From Solibacteraceae bacterium (GTDB taxonomy: Bacteria > Acidobacteriota > Terriglobia > Bryobacterales > Bryobacteraceae), in NCBI GenBank assembly GCA_021324015.1, contig JAJPJX010000196.1, forward strand, positions 1-47,305: a DNA stretch of 47,305 nt, given 5' to 3'. A model generated the notes under the pieces. It was not told where the DNA came from, searched no databases, and worked only from the letters and a program-made list of their open reading frames with translations. This document shows, in pieces, positions 8,901 through 17,130 of the stretch (positions within the stretch are counted from its first letter, which is position 1; each line of letters starts with the position of its first letter). A program made the translations under genes and the position numbers.

Positions 8901-10345
8901 CCGGGAACATAACGCAGCCCCATCCCCGGCTGGTATTTCGAAATGTTCAGGTTGCCGTCGAGCTTCAATCCCTGCCACGTGAAACCGTCCACCATCGGCG
9001 CCACCACGTAGCGGTAGCCGTCGGCGTTCTGCACGACCATCGACGCGGTGAACCCGCCCAGCGGGCCCGCGCCCAGGATGCCCAGCGAATCGGAGAAATC
9101 GGATTCGTCCCGGTAAGCGACGAGCAGGGCTACCGCGAAGAACGCGAACAGCGGGTTGCCTCCGCTGCTGCACCAGATTTCGGGCAGCGCGAGGCCCCAG
9201 ACCGTATCGGAGATGATCGAGGTCGCGGTAACCTTGTTGCGGCCGAGTCCGGCGAACCCGGTCGAATTGTCCAGGATATTCACACCCTGCGGATCGGCCT
9301 GCTGGCCGCCGAAGTAGCGCGCCATGCCGTGCGCCTGGCAGCCGTTGGCGGATTCGAGGTAATAGTCGCAGGAATTCGGATCGCCGCCGCTGCCGTGGGC
9401 GGCATACGGACAATTCACGCCGTCGTTGAAGATTTTCCAACACTGCCGGCTTACGACGCGCTCCGGGTACTGGTTCATGATTTGGAAGAACCCGTCCGAG
9501 CAGGTCACTGGGAAATTGGCGGTGCCGTCGCTGGTGTAGTTCTGGATGACGCCCTTCCACAGTTGGAGCAGTATTCCGGAATTGACGTGGAACAGGCAGA
9601 GGTCGATTTCGGCGTACTTCAGATCCGTGTCGTTCGCCAACTGCGTCATCACGCGATCGGCATTGCCGAAGGTGAATCGCACGTTGTCCGACGATCCCTT
9701 GATGTCCTGGGAGATAATCACGTCGGACCCGGGCTCGCCGATGCCGATGAGCCGCGGCAGGTACAACTGGCCGCCGACGGTGACGCGGCGGTCGGAAAGG
9801 TAGATATCCGGCACGGCCTGCTCGCGCACGCGAATATGGATCAGCGGAATGATCTGCTGGACCTCAGAAAGCAAAGCCGTGGAGAGCGCGCTCGAGGGAA
9901 ACCGCACGCACGTGGATGCGACCGTGTAGCTTGGCGCCTGGGCGGGATCGACCACCTCAACGAAGTTCAGTCCGACCTGGCAGGCGTTGCGGAGGTACTC
10001 CAGCGAGAGCGGCGCCTGCTCGAAGGTGACGAGCGTAACCGTCGTCGTGCCATTCGGATTGGGAACGTTGTAGGTAAATGCTTTCCACGCCCCCTGCATG
10101 GATTCCCAGAATGCCTTCAGCGCACGGGATTCGCTCCAATTGAGGTTCGGCCTCCGGAACTGAAATTTCCGGGGGCCGATACCGGCGTAGTATCGCTGCT
10201 CCTGCTTGGCGTCGAGCGTGCCGAAGCGGTGTACGATCACGGAGCTCTCAACGGAGAAGCCGAACGGGTGCTGCGAGGCGAGCGGGAATGTCTGACCGGA
10301 ATTGACCACCGTGGGAACGGCGACCCGGCCGATGGAATCTGACAT
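5966..10345 (-). CDS. Tail-tip hub fusion: gpM-like + gpL-like + gpJ-like
   Basis: Predicted 1459 residues. Residues about 1-140 resemble distal tail proteins (gpM/DUF2460 style; GPRKFQFRRPNLNWSESRAL, WKAFTYNVPNPNG) and the protein encoded just upstream. Residues about 150-370 resemble gpL/DUF2163-type tail-tip proteins, with four cysteines at about 302, 312, 326 and 336; in lambda gpL such cysteines hold an iron-sulfur cluster. Residues about 690-930 match the baseplate-hub/J-like fold (FRDWLTEVLNCCLGFYTWEFG). A fibronectin-III-like segment follows (about 985-1100), then a beta-rich tail. It organises the tail tip and DNA exit. No NlpC/P60 peptidase (lambda gpK) is found between the parts. 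The ATG is 4 bp after the upstream stop. Confidence 0.82.
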   Translation of the reverse strand: MSDSIGRVAVPTVVNSGQTFPLASQHPFGFSVESSVIVHRFGTLDAKQEQRYYAGIGPRKFQFRRPNLNWSESRALKAFWESMQGAWKAFTYNVPNPNGTTTVTLVTFEQAPLSLEYLRNACQVGLNFVEVVDPAQAPSYTVASTCVRFPSSALSTALLSEVQQIIPLIHIRVREQAVPDIYLSDRRVTVGGQLYLPRLIGIGEPGSDVIISQDIKGSSDNVRFTFGNADRVMTQLANDTDLKYAEIDLCLFHVNSGILLQLWKGVIQNYTSDGTANFPVTCSDGFFQIMNQYPERVVSRQCWKIFNDGVNCPYAAHGSGGDPNSCDYYLESANGCQAHGMARYFGGQQADPQGVNILDNSTGFAGLGRNKVTATSIISDTVWGLALPEIWCSSGGNPLFAFFAVALLVAYRDESDFSDSLGILGAGPLGGFTASMVVQNADGYRYVVAPMVDGFTWQGLKLDGNLNISKYQPGMGLRYVPGNDPANSATDSFSLGQGTPQVWQPNTFAAGTAACEIRISKDSKIQPSTPDQHQMKVPVDYGLWGWVWDKNRNRSAVRGLVNPFWIAVNMLLRAMGLYGDPSTGSNPAGGSGPASADQLATFVLPSLVAGDGSGAAEIAADQVPPILGATSGTAYSITAEGQALNGAQINRNPDGSWTFQYYDEQQNLNLLPIADAVSAGYAEADTYAITETQFQFQGVIGSQKPFRDWLTEVLNCCLGFYTWEFGKLKLGCRINASAVDAYTQANMLFQSLRLTPIQAAFEKIVLSFADVAYAYQANTAEYCDKSHAAYYGRAQSPLTAQMHSVGCSTLSQALRIAATRVREEIGGINPTEWRNARAAAWGTTLLGLGNEVGQVVSITHPDVPGGTGKFRIQRWSLRKDWSVQIEAQTVTDSMYDLDAGPKPVDVTPAPLPGLFYAIPLGPAWAPYQVQAPSWDALFPNEWTFDSNQTYTTLADGSALASLIITGKLPVNQFSPGAGAPGVGSASRSATGGSLPANTTLRVALCAIDSDGRPSPPSNIVLVGTGPQAGGSFTLENITWPAVAGLASYVLFVGTQDGLICAQVSGDLTPGSNNTYTPGSITFGGPLARSTWAMPSPYVSKIRVKGKRIVHSGVVGAPVSAVNAPNQIVSSWLIDTEHKTSFNPVGRVLSVIGRPESSAPFINLTITAYDSATGTLTVAPQAVVDGHPELSVQVDDVFVIRYKADAENSTNPTQITDSGCQNVEYPDGMAPGAEVGNILRVIAGTGRGQLRKITGNTATQLSWDLPLVLDQTSVWIVEAPAWDYAGDSTAISNADSLRAVTLNIPTDNYIDQALLIAGFTVDVNGNESPDGDVPLREDWVFGAEGAGKVAGFTLPANGVLGIQADAAPAFYLAKDFTAGSVKAYVKSAPVGSALVLSIYVGAASDPWMTLTIAAGQTSVAATAEQIDAAALIPANTNIRLAITSVGSLYPGADLSVFVYS

Positions 10346-10349
10346 AGAG

Positions 10350-10502
10350 TTACCGGGAGGGAATAGTTACCAAGTCATCGTTCCGGATCGCTTCCACTAC
10401 AAGCGTCCGTCCACAAGTGCACTGCACGACGCGCTGCGTGTCCGGGATCTCGAGCCTGCGCCCGCACGGGCAAATGAGGATAAGGACGGAGATCGCGCTC
10501 AC
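10350..10502 (-). CDS. Small zinc-ribbon protein between tail-tip genes
   Basis: Predicted 50 residues, too short to be sure. The GTG start overlaps the previous stop as GTGA, the tight coupling seen through this operon. Two CxCG knuckles (CPCGRRLE and CTCGRTL) are 14 residues apart, so one zinc ion could be held by four cysteines. In lambda this position carries gpK/gpI-type assembly proteins. A role in tail-tip assembly is possible, but nothing in the sequence shows it. Confidence 0.6.
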   Translation of the reverse strand: MSAISVLILICPCGRRLEIPDTQRVVQCTCGRTLVVEAIRNDDLVTIPSR

Positions 10503-10915
10503 GCCACTTCCACAAGCTCCAGCGCCTGCACGTCGGAACGCGCCAGGTCTGTCGCCTGCGCCCAATTGCCCCGGAACGCCACCGTCACGCGCCCCTGCGT
10601 GTTGTTGCCGGTCGGGTCGTAATTGCTACCGATGTGCTGGCCGGCGGCCACGTCGAAGGGATTGTAAAAGGCGAACGGCGTCAACCCGCCGTTCTGCGAA
10701 ACCCAGAAGTTGTAGAGCGCCGAAAGCGCCGACGCACTCAGCCGCTTGCTGAGGCGAAATGTCCGCCGGGAGGTCTGCGCGAGCTGCGAACGCTGAACCG
10801 TCCCGTCGTGGTACTGGTTCTGAAGCTGCACGTACTCCCGCAGTTCCGTAAACGCAGTACACAGCGACGCGGGCATCACACCGTTCGGCGCGGCTGGCTG
10901 GAGGTTACCGGGCAT
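10499..10915 (-). CDS. Distal tail / minor tail protein, gpM-like
   Basis: Predicted 138 residues. The core RRTFRLSKRLSASALSALYN, then FWVSQNGG and PFAFYNPFD, and later GRVTVAFRG, fits the gpM/DUF2460-type minor tail fold that links the tube to the tip. It has the same layout as the N-terminal domain of the 1459-aa hub protein, so the two are probably paralogues. It lies directly after the tape-measure gene on the transcript, as gpM does in lambda. The ATG follows GGTTACCGGGC-type sequence without a strong ribosome site. Confidence 0.7.
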   Translation of the reverse strand: MPGNLQPAAPNGVMPASLCTAFTELREYVQLQNQYHDGTVQRSQLAQTSRRTFRLSKRLSASALSALYNFWVSQNGGLTPFAFYNPFDVAAGQHIGSNYDPTGNNTQGRVTVAFRGNWAQATDLARSDVQALELVEVA

Positions 10916-10955
10916 CTCGAAATTCCCCTTGCGACCTCCGGCGTGCCAAGCAATT

Positions 10956-10977
10956 GGTGGTATCGAGAGACACCACC
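10956..10977. promoter_or_regulatory. Dyad abutting the start of a plus-strand small ORF
   Basis: GGTGGTATC (10956-10964) pairs with GACACCACC (10969-10977) across a GAGA loop, with one mismatch. The right arm touches the ATG at 10978. As RNA it would cover the ribosome site of the plus-strand ORF; as DNA it could be an operator in the space between oppositely directed genes. Function is inference. Confidence 0.4.
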
Positions 10978-11136
10978 ATGACCGACAGAGACAAGATCTT
11001 CATCGAATGCCGGACTATCGTCCAGTTAACTGCGGCGCTGGCCGTCGCCATCGAGCGCCTGGGCGCCGCGGTAGAGGTATTGATGCCGCCTCCCGCGGAG
11101 GACGCCGATCAACCCGAGACCGGGCGAATCAACTGA
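10978..11136 (+). CDS. Small plus-strand ORF between tail genes
   Basis: Predicted 52 residues with a helical middle (VQLTAALAVAIERLGAAVEVLM) and a polar end. It fills the only gap between the tape-measure stop (11138) and the distal tail gene start (10915), which both lie on the other strand, and it ends 1 bp short of the tape-measure stop. GAGAGA lies upstream as a weak ribosome site within a dyad. No family is recognised. It may be a small insert or moron, or a chance frame. Confidence 0.4.
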   Translation: MTDRDKIFIECRTIVQLTAALAVAIERLGAAVEVLMPPPAEDADQPETGRIN

Positions 11137-11137
11137 G

Positions 11138-14100
11138 TCACGCCACCATCAGCCCCGGCACCTGCATATTCGCCGCCTGTTGCGTGCGGCCGTAACTGCC
11201 GCCCTGCGCCGCCATGGACTGATCCATCACGAACTCGGGCGTAATCGGCGTACCGTTGATGTTCAGCGCGATGGTGGTGTTCCCCATCCCGGCCGAGGGG
11301 ATGGCTCCCGGCGTGGGATACGGAGCGGCGCTGATCCCGCCCAGCGTCGGAATGCCGGATTGGTAGGCGTGCCACTGATTGTTCTGGAAGGCAGCCTGCT
11401 GATAGAGGTTGCCGCCAACCTCCGCGAGGCTGCCACCGTACGGCGTAGCCGCCGACAACGGCATCTTTTGGCCGGTGGCCTCGGAATATAACATCACCAG
11501 TTGCCGTACGCTGGGCGACCGCACCGCCACGGAGATCTGACCGCCGAATTCCTGCTGTGCGATGGCAACGACCTGCTTCACCGTCCCGCTGCTCTTCGGA
11601 ATATCGATCCCGTAAACTTGCTTGATCAGCTTGCTGGCGTGGGCTTCGGGACTCTCGACGCCAGCGAGTTTTTCACCCAGGCCGATGCCGAATCCAGCCA
11701 CGCCGCCGATGAGCGCCCCCAGAGGACCGCCCATGGTGAATCCAACCGCCGCGCCGCCCGCAGCGCCTTCGCCCATGCCGGCCCAGGTACCACGGTCCGA
11801 CCCCAGCAGGCCGCGCTCCGCGGCCATCGTGCCGCCGGTGAACACGGCTGCGCCCGCCACGCCGTGCATGCCGGTGATGCCGCCCTCCTTATTGCGCGTG
11901 AAGCCGCCCCAATCGGTGTTCTTCAAGCTGGAGAGCATCGCGTGGGGGCTGAACGTCGAACCGGGGACGCCGCCCTTGCCGCTGGCCAAATTCGCGAGGG
12001 CAAAGGGATTCCAGCTACTGCCTTGGCCGCCACCAGCCCAAGGTGCAGGAGAATAGCCGCCAGCCGGAGCGGAAGCCCATGGAGCGGGCGTGTACCCGCC
12101 CTCCGCCGCGGCGCCGGCGGTCGAGGCCGAACTGACCGGCATCGGCGCATAAATGATCGTGCTGGCCGACGCCGTCTCGGGGCCACCCCCGAACAGAGGC
12201 GGAATCGATAATGTGCCAACGCCAGGGACGCGAATCGGCAAGGCGGGCGCGCGGCCGCCCAGCATCGGCTGGATCATCGAATTAGCGAACCAGCCCAGCA
12301 CGCCGGTGTTCGAATGCAGTTCGAGCGTCAACGCATCGATGCTTCGCTTGAGCGTATCGGCGTGCGGGACAATGGCCTCCCCCGCGTGGACAATGGCAGG
12401 CCCAGTGGTCGCGATGGTGCCGCCCTCCTCGTGCTTCGGGATCCTATATGCCTTCCGTCCCGTAACGCTTTTCAGATTCCAGTCCCCGATCACGTCCTCC
12501 AGATCGATCGTGCTCCAGTCCCGGCCCGGATAGCGGGCGCGGAGCTCGCGTTCCAGGGACATCGAACTCACGCCGAGACGCTTGCCCGCTTGCACCAGGC
12601 TCATGGCGTCGCCGCCCACCAGAACCCGGTTTTTGATCTGCCCCGCTTTCCTGGTCCAATCGATATTCTTCAGGTGAGGCGCCACTCGATCGATGCTCGA
12701 GCTGGCCTGGTGCACGGTTTCTGGAGCGTCCACGGGCGGCCCGATGTAGTTGCCGAACATATCCAATTCGGGATCGCGAGGATTCGCCAGGCGGGTGATC
12801 CCGCTCTTGATACCGCCCTTGCGGCCGGCAGCCACGTGCTGCTCATGCGTCATGCCCCACGTGTCGCGCCCGCCCTCTCCCCAATTCCAATCCGTCTCCG
12901 GATCGAGCACGCCACGCGCCCCACTCTTCGGTTTCGCCATGTATTCCAGGTCGCGCGGCGCGCGCACGGAAGCGGAACCCGAGAGCGGTTCCAGCCCGAG
13001 CATTTCCCTTGCCCGGTCCGTGAGCCGCATCCAATCGCCCTCGCGCTCCGCAAGGCCCTTGCGGACCAGTGCGGCGCGAACCTGCGATGACTCCTCCGTG
13101 AGCTTGAGGCTTTCGAATGGCTCTTCCCAATTGATCGGGCCGTGCTTCATCGCCGCCAAATACAACGCCTGCCCGACGCCCTGTCCGCGCTGGTCCATCG
13201 GAATACCGAGGGTGCTGATTCGCTGCTTGTGAGCGGGTTTCGCGGCATTGTAAACGTCGCGGATCAGGCCCTCGCCCCAAACCTCGTTGTTCGCGCCGGG
13301 CATTGCGAAGCGCTGCTGCGGAGCGAGGAGGATCTTCCCGCCAGGATATTCAAGCACCTGAGAAGGACGCTCACTCACTTCCACCATCTGCGCGAGTCGA
13401 ATCAGTTGGCTCACTTTCTGGCGATCAGTCAGCGCCGAGTATTGTGCGGCTCCCGGAGGCCCCATCGGCACCATGCCCAGCATCACGCCGTCATGTCGAT
13501 CGGGCGTCGCCGCCCCAACCGCGCCGGTCAGCAGTGCCATGAAACTCTCGCCGACGCTGACCCCGGCAGGACCGCCCAGCGCGCTCAGCCCCGCGGGCAA
13601 GGCAATGTTGAACAGCCCCATCGTGGCCTTCTCCAGAGCGGCGTCGGTCTCCGGCCCGTAGTGGCCCACCAGATTCACGCTGGGGGGCAGTCCGATATTG
13701 CGCAGCCGATTGAGCGGGATCACTAATTCCGGACCCGCCTCGCCAACGATACTAGGGCCCGTCGCCACCCCGCCTTCAGCAAAGCGGGGCAGGCCCCCGG
13801 TATTTCGGAGCATCTGGCTCAGGAATCCGGACGGCGACGCCACCCCGATATTCGGCACGGCGCCGCCCTGGGTGGTCAGCGCCGGCACGCTCCGGCCCAT
13901 GTATTCCGAGAGAACGGCGGTCAAAAGCCAGATAGCTCTGGAGTTTTGGATCGTCGCTGTGGTGTTGTCCGTGGTGACTGCAAGCGGGTCCTGCTTCGGG
14001 CCACCAAACGCGCCGCCCAAGATGCTCGCGATGCCGCCCTGTCCATAAATCAGCGGGTGCAACGCGCTCGCCACCATGCCGCCCAGGCCTCCCTCGATCG

Positions 14101-16564
14101 GCTTCAGCGTCGCGTCGCGGATCGTCGTGCCCAACTGCTTAGGAAAGTCGCCCGGCTTGGTGAACAGTGTGTGCAGCAGTCCCGCGGAGACCTTCTGGAT
14201 TTCCTCTACCTGACGCTGCAATTCCTCCGTGCGTTTCTGTTCCGCCGCGGCGCGCTTTTCATCTAGCTCGTCCTGGGCCTGGGCGAGTTCCGTATAAAGG
14301 TCCTTCTGCGCCTGCGCCGCCAACTCCATTCGCCGGGCGGCGCTTTCCTCTTTCTCGATCCGCGCGACCTCTATCTCGGCAAGCTTGATGGCCAGATCGA
14401 CACGAACCTGGTACACCTCCTCCGGCGTCTCCGCGCGCCTCGCTTCCACGTTGGCGTGCCGCCGGAGCGCCTCCCGCTGCGCCTGGACGCCAAGATCGTC
14501 GATCCGCTCCTGCGCCTTAAAGACGTCCTGCCACTCTTTCAACTGTTCCTTCGAGGGCAGGAATAGCCCCAGCATCTGCTTTTGCTGATCGGCCCGGCGC
14601 TTCTCATCGTACTTTTCGAATTCCTCCCAGGCCTTCTTTGACACCACCGCCGCCTGGTCATCGGCGGATTTCCGGATGGCGGCGATCTCGGCTTCCGACG
14701 CCTTCACCTTCGCAGCCTGCTGCAACAGCAGGTCTCGCTGGTAGTAGATCTTGCCGATGGCATCGAGCTCCGATTCCTCACCCTTCTTTACGAAAGCCTC
14801 CGCTTCCCGGTGGAACTCCTTCAGTTGCTCCGATTGATTCTTCTCGGCATCGAGCGCGGTTTTCCAACGGGCCTCGGTAGCCTGCGCAGTGCGGAGCTTG
14901 CCGGACAAATCGAGGACTTCCGTTTTCGTCAGGGGCTTTTCCGGCTCGAACAGTTCCTTCTGGTATCGCTCCACATCTTTCTTTGCGTCGGAGTAGGCCT
15001 TCTCCATGCCTTCGTGCGTGCCGAAGAAGCGGGCGCGGAGGCGATCCGCCTCCTCCTTGCCGGCGCGCAGATCCGTCCGGTGCGCCGCCTGCTCGGCCGC
15101 GTCCAGCATGTGCTGAATACGGTCTATCTCTTTCTGGATGTCGCCGGCTTTCTGGGCCCGGCCCAGTTCCTCTTCGGTAGGCGCCAACATCTGGACCCAA
15201 CCGAAGTTGCCGACGAGGTTCTGCTGCTGCGTCCGTAGGTCCTCGATGCGTTTCAGCGTGGCTTCGCGATGCCGCAAGATCTCCGGCGCGCGGCGCTCCA
15301 GATCGGCCAACTCGGCGCGGTGGGCGCTGCGCGACATGCTCGCGCCGTAGCCGCCGGCCGCCTGGATGTCGGCCGCATCCTTTCGCGCCTGCTCCTCCTC
15401 ACGGCGCGCGCGCTCATCATCACCAGCCGTACCGATGTTGTTTAGAAACCAATCGACGCCCTTGCCCACCCACGAGACGGTGATGACAATCCCTTCCTTG
15501 AACTTGCGCACCAGCGCGTCCCACTTGGTTTCGAGCTGCGCCACCTCGCGCTGGTACTCCTGGAAGCGGCGGACGTCGTCCTCGGTCGGCCCGAAACCCT
15601 GCTCGTGTGCGATGCGGAGGTTTTCGTTCAATTCCGTCATGAACGGAATGGCCTCGATGCCCGCGCGCTTGAACAGTTCCATGGCGGCGGCATCGCGCTG
15701 GAGGCCTTCCGGTAATTTGTTCAGGCCCTCCGAGATTTCGATCAGGATCTCGGAGGTGGGCTTCATCTCGCCGGCGGCATTCCGCAGGTCGACGCCCATC
15801 CGCTGCAAGGTGGCGCGAGCCTTTTCACCCTGGCTGGAGTTCTCATCCGCGGCCTGGGAGAGACCGCGCATGAGCCGTTCTACGACGGAAATGTCCTGGC
15901 CTACGGCTTTCGCCGCGAAACTGAACTGCCCGACCTCCTTCGCGGTCAGTCCGGTTCGCAACTCGGCGTCCTTTACGCGGGTGCCGTACTCGCCCAGGCT
16001 TTTGGCCGCCTCGAAAGCCGCGGCGGCGAAGCCGCCCAATGCTGTGGCGCCTGCGAGAACGCCCACGCCGAACGGACCGAGAGTGGTGAGGAAGGAGCCG
16101 ACCGCGCTTTTGGCTCCCTGGAGCGGGTTTTCGATGAACTGGCCGATACGCTCGCCGAAAGACTTGATCGATTCGGACTGCTTCCGGAGCGCCTCCTCGG
16201 CTTCTTTGGCGGCTTTCGCGGCGGCGGCCTCGCGCGCGGCCTTTTCCTCTACCGCGATCATCTTTTCGTAGGAGCGCGTGATGGCGTCGATGGCCGCCGG
16301 TTCCTTCGAGTACCGCTGAAGCAACTGGTCCCGCTGCGAAATCAGCCGCTCGACGCCGCTCTTGCCGTATATGTCGGCCTGCTTTTCGAGTGAGGCGATG
16401 AGCCGCTGAACGGACGACCGGGTCTGATCGGTGATGCGGATGACCTTGCCGTGCGCCGATTCCGCTTTCTTCTCGAAGCTGTCGAGACCGGAGTTGGCCT
16501 TGTCGACTACCGGACTGACGTGGTCCTCGGCTTCGAGAACTACACGTTCGGCTTGATCGCCCAT
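11138..16564 (-). CDS. Tape measure protein with inserted GNAT-like region
   Basis: Predicted 1808 residues, setting tail length. The start MGDQAERVVLEAEDHVSP is chosen because it lies 2 bp after the upstream stop (TAAAAATG). Residues about 1-900 are mainly coiled coil (KAAREAAAAKAAKEAEEAL and similar), with a hydrophobic stretch near 170-210. Typical tape-measure motifs GPSIVGEAGPELVIPL (about 940) and GPAIVHAGEAIVPH (about 1385) frame an unusual insert of about 440 residues. It holds an acetyl-CoA-loop-like motif QRGQGVGQAL (about 1125-1134), a winged-helix-like stretch and an AAGRKGGIKSG motif. The C-terminus has a glycine-zipper membrane region (GAAVGFTMGGPLGALIGGVAG, quoted in part). The usual 1.5 angstrom per residue would mean a tail of about 200-270 nm. 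Confidence 0.85.
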   Translation of the reverse strand: MGDQAERVVLEAEDHVSPVVDKANSGLDSFEKKAESAHGKVIRITDQTRSSVQRLIASLEKQADIYGKSGVERLISQRDQLLQRYSKEPAAIDAITRSYEKMIAVEEKAAREAAAAKAAKEAEEALRKQSESIKSFGERIGQFIENPLQGAKSAVGSFLTTLGPFGVGVLAGATALGGFAAAAFEAAKSLGEYGTRVKDAELRTGLTAKEVGQFSFAAKAVGQDISVVERLMRGLSQAADENSSQGEKARATLQRMGVDLRNAAGEMKPTSEILIEISEGLNKLPEGLQRDAAAMELFKRAGIEAIPFMTELNENLRIAHEQGFGPTEDDVRRFQEYQREVAQLETKWDALVRKFKEGIVITVSWVGKGVDWFLNNIGTAGDDERARREEEQARKDAADIQAAGGYGASMSRSAHRAELADLERRAPEILRHREATLKRIEDLRTQQQNLVGNFGWVQMLAPTEEELGRAQKAGDIQKEIDRIQHMLDAAEQAAHRTDLRAGKEEADRLRARFFGTHEGMEKAYSDAKKDVERYQKELFEPEKPLTKTEVLDLSGKLRTAQATEARWKTALDAEKNQSEQLKEFHREAEAFVKKGEESELDAIGKIYYQRDLLLQQAAKVKASEAEIAAIRKSADDQAAVVSKKAWEEFEKYDEKRRADQQKQMLGLFLPSKEQLKEWQDVFKAQERIDDLGVQAQREALRRHANVEARRAETPEEVYQVRVDLAIKLAEIEVARIEKEESAARRMELAAQAQKDLYTELAQAQDELDEKRAAAEQKRTEELQRQVEEIQKVSAGLLHTLFTKPGDFPKQLGTTIRDATLKPIEGGLGGMVASALHPLIYGQGGIASILGGAFGGPKQDPLAVTTDNTTATIQNSRAIWLLTAVLSEYMGRSVPALTTQGGAVPNIGVASPSGFLSQMLRNTGGLPRFAEGGVATGPSIVGEAGPELVIPLNRLRNIGLPPSVNLVGHYGPETDAALEKATMGLFNIALPAGLSALGGPAGVSVGESFMALLTGAVGAATPDRHDGVMLGMVPMGPPGAAQYSALTDRQKVSQLIRLAQMVEVSERPSQVLEYPGGKILLAPQQRFAMPGANNEVWGEGLIRDVYNAAKPAHKQRISTLGIPMDQRGQGVGQALYLAAMKHGPINWEEPFESLKLTEESSQVRAALVRKGLAEREGDWMRLTDRAREMLGLEPLSGSASVRAPRDLEYMAKPKSGARGVLDPETDWNWGEGGRDTWGMTHEQHVAAGRKGGIKSGITRLANPRDPELDMFGNYIGPPVDAPETVHQASSSIDRVAPHLKNIDWTRKAGQIKNRVLVGGDAMSLVQAGKRLGVSSMSLERELRARYPGRDWSTIDLEDVIGDWNLKSVTGRKAYRIPKHEEGGTIATTGPAIVHAGEAIVPHADTLKRSIDALTLELHSNTGVLGWFANSMIQPMLGGRAPALPIRVPGVGTLSIPPLFGGGPETASASTIIYAPMPVSSASTAGAAAEGGYTPAPWASAPAGGYSPAPWAGGGQGSSWNPFALANLASGKGGVPGSTFSPHAMLSSLKNTDWGGFTRNKEGGITGMHGVAGAAVFTGGTMAAERGLLGSDRGTWAGMGEGAAGGAAVGFTMGGPLGALIGGVAGFGIGLGEKLAGVESPEAHASKLIKQVYGIDIPKSSGTVKQVVAIAQQEFGGQISVAVRSPSVRQLVMLYSEATGQKMPLSAATPYGGSLAEVGGNLYQQAAFQNNQWHAYQSGIPTLGGISAAPYPTPGAIPSAGMGNTTIALNINGTPITPEFVMDQSMAAQGGSYGRTQQAANMQVPGLMVA

Positions 16565-16566
16565 TT

Positions 16567-17028
16567 TTACGCTGCCTTGACGGTCACAATGCGGCGCCCG
16601 GACAGGATCGCCGCGATGACTGCGGCGCGGTCGCGCGGGGATACGCCCCACTGCCGCTCACGGAGGTTGTTGTAGAGAGCGATCTGTGAAGCCGTTTGCC
16701 GCCGGCCGGGCAGGGCTTCATCAAGGAACCCGATCACCGCGCGGTTTTCATTGGCGGTGAGCACCTTGAGGCACCGCAGAGTATGCCCGCTCCAGGTCCA
16801 GTCGCGGATGGGCTGGAGACCGCGCGCCGATTTGTAATCGGGATATCCGCGGCGGCCAGGTTTGCCCGGCTTCAGCGGCGCCGCCGGCTGATCGTAGATG
16901 TTCTGGCCGCTCTGGATACGCGTCCGGATTGCATCCGCCAGCACCTGCGCGAATCCCTGCATTTCGACGGCGGTGTAGGGCGAGTAGACGAACCGGGCGC
17001 GGCGGATTGCGGTCTGAAAACGGGGCAT
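16567..17028 (-). CDS. Tail completion / virion morphogenesis-like protein
   Basis: Predicted 153 residues, basic. The C-terminal half (NLRERQWGVSPRDRAAVIAA) resembles the end of phage virion-morphogenesis and tail-completion proteins, whose last motif is a similar RxxxGxSxxD. An N-terminal helix (MQGFAQVLADAIRTRIQSGQN) and a Pro/Gly/Lys stretch precede it. It sits between the chaperone-position genes and the tape measure, an uncommon place. Its upstream side is shared with the divergent MerR promoter, so it may rely on that intergenic region or on read-through across the inserted island. Confidence 0.55.
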   Translation of the reverse strand: MPRFQTAIRRARFVYSPYTAVEMQGFAQVLADAIRTRIQSGQNIYDQPAAPLKPGKPGRRGYPDYKSARGLQPIRDWTWSGHTLRCLKVLTANENRAVIGFLDEALPGRRQTASQIALYNNLRERQWGVSPRDRAAVIAAILSGRRIVTVKAA

Positions 17029-17075
17029 AGCCTCATCGTTCAGAGGACTACGGAGGCGGGAGAGTTCAACGTCTC

Positions 17076-17107
17076 TTGACTCTGGAGTGTACTCCAGGGT
17101 TTAGACT
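17076..17107 (+). promoter_or_regulatory. MerR-type promoter/operator with 20-bp spacer
   Basis: TTGACT (-35, 17076-17081) and TAGACT (-10, 17102-17107) are separated by 20 bp. That is longer than the usual 17 bp, as in promoters that MerR-family activators untwist. The spacer holds a perfect dyad CTGGAGT-GT-ACTCCAG (17082-17097). The -35 plus dyad is very close to what I recall of the Escherichia coli zntA promoter. It lies 24 bp before the merR-like start, so the gene pair is probably autoregulated and metal-induced. Confidence 0.85.
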
Positions 17108-17130
17108 GAAATACAGAAGAATAAAGCATC

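Noticed and set aside
8552-10342. Long open plus-strand frame (596 codons) across the hub gene
   Set aside because: Antisense to the hub gene whose families are recognised; no ribosome site or domain.
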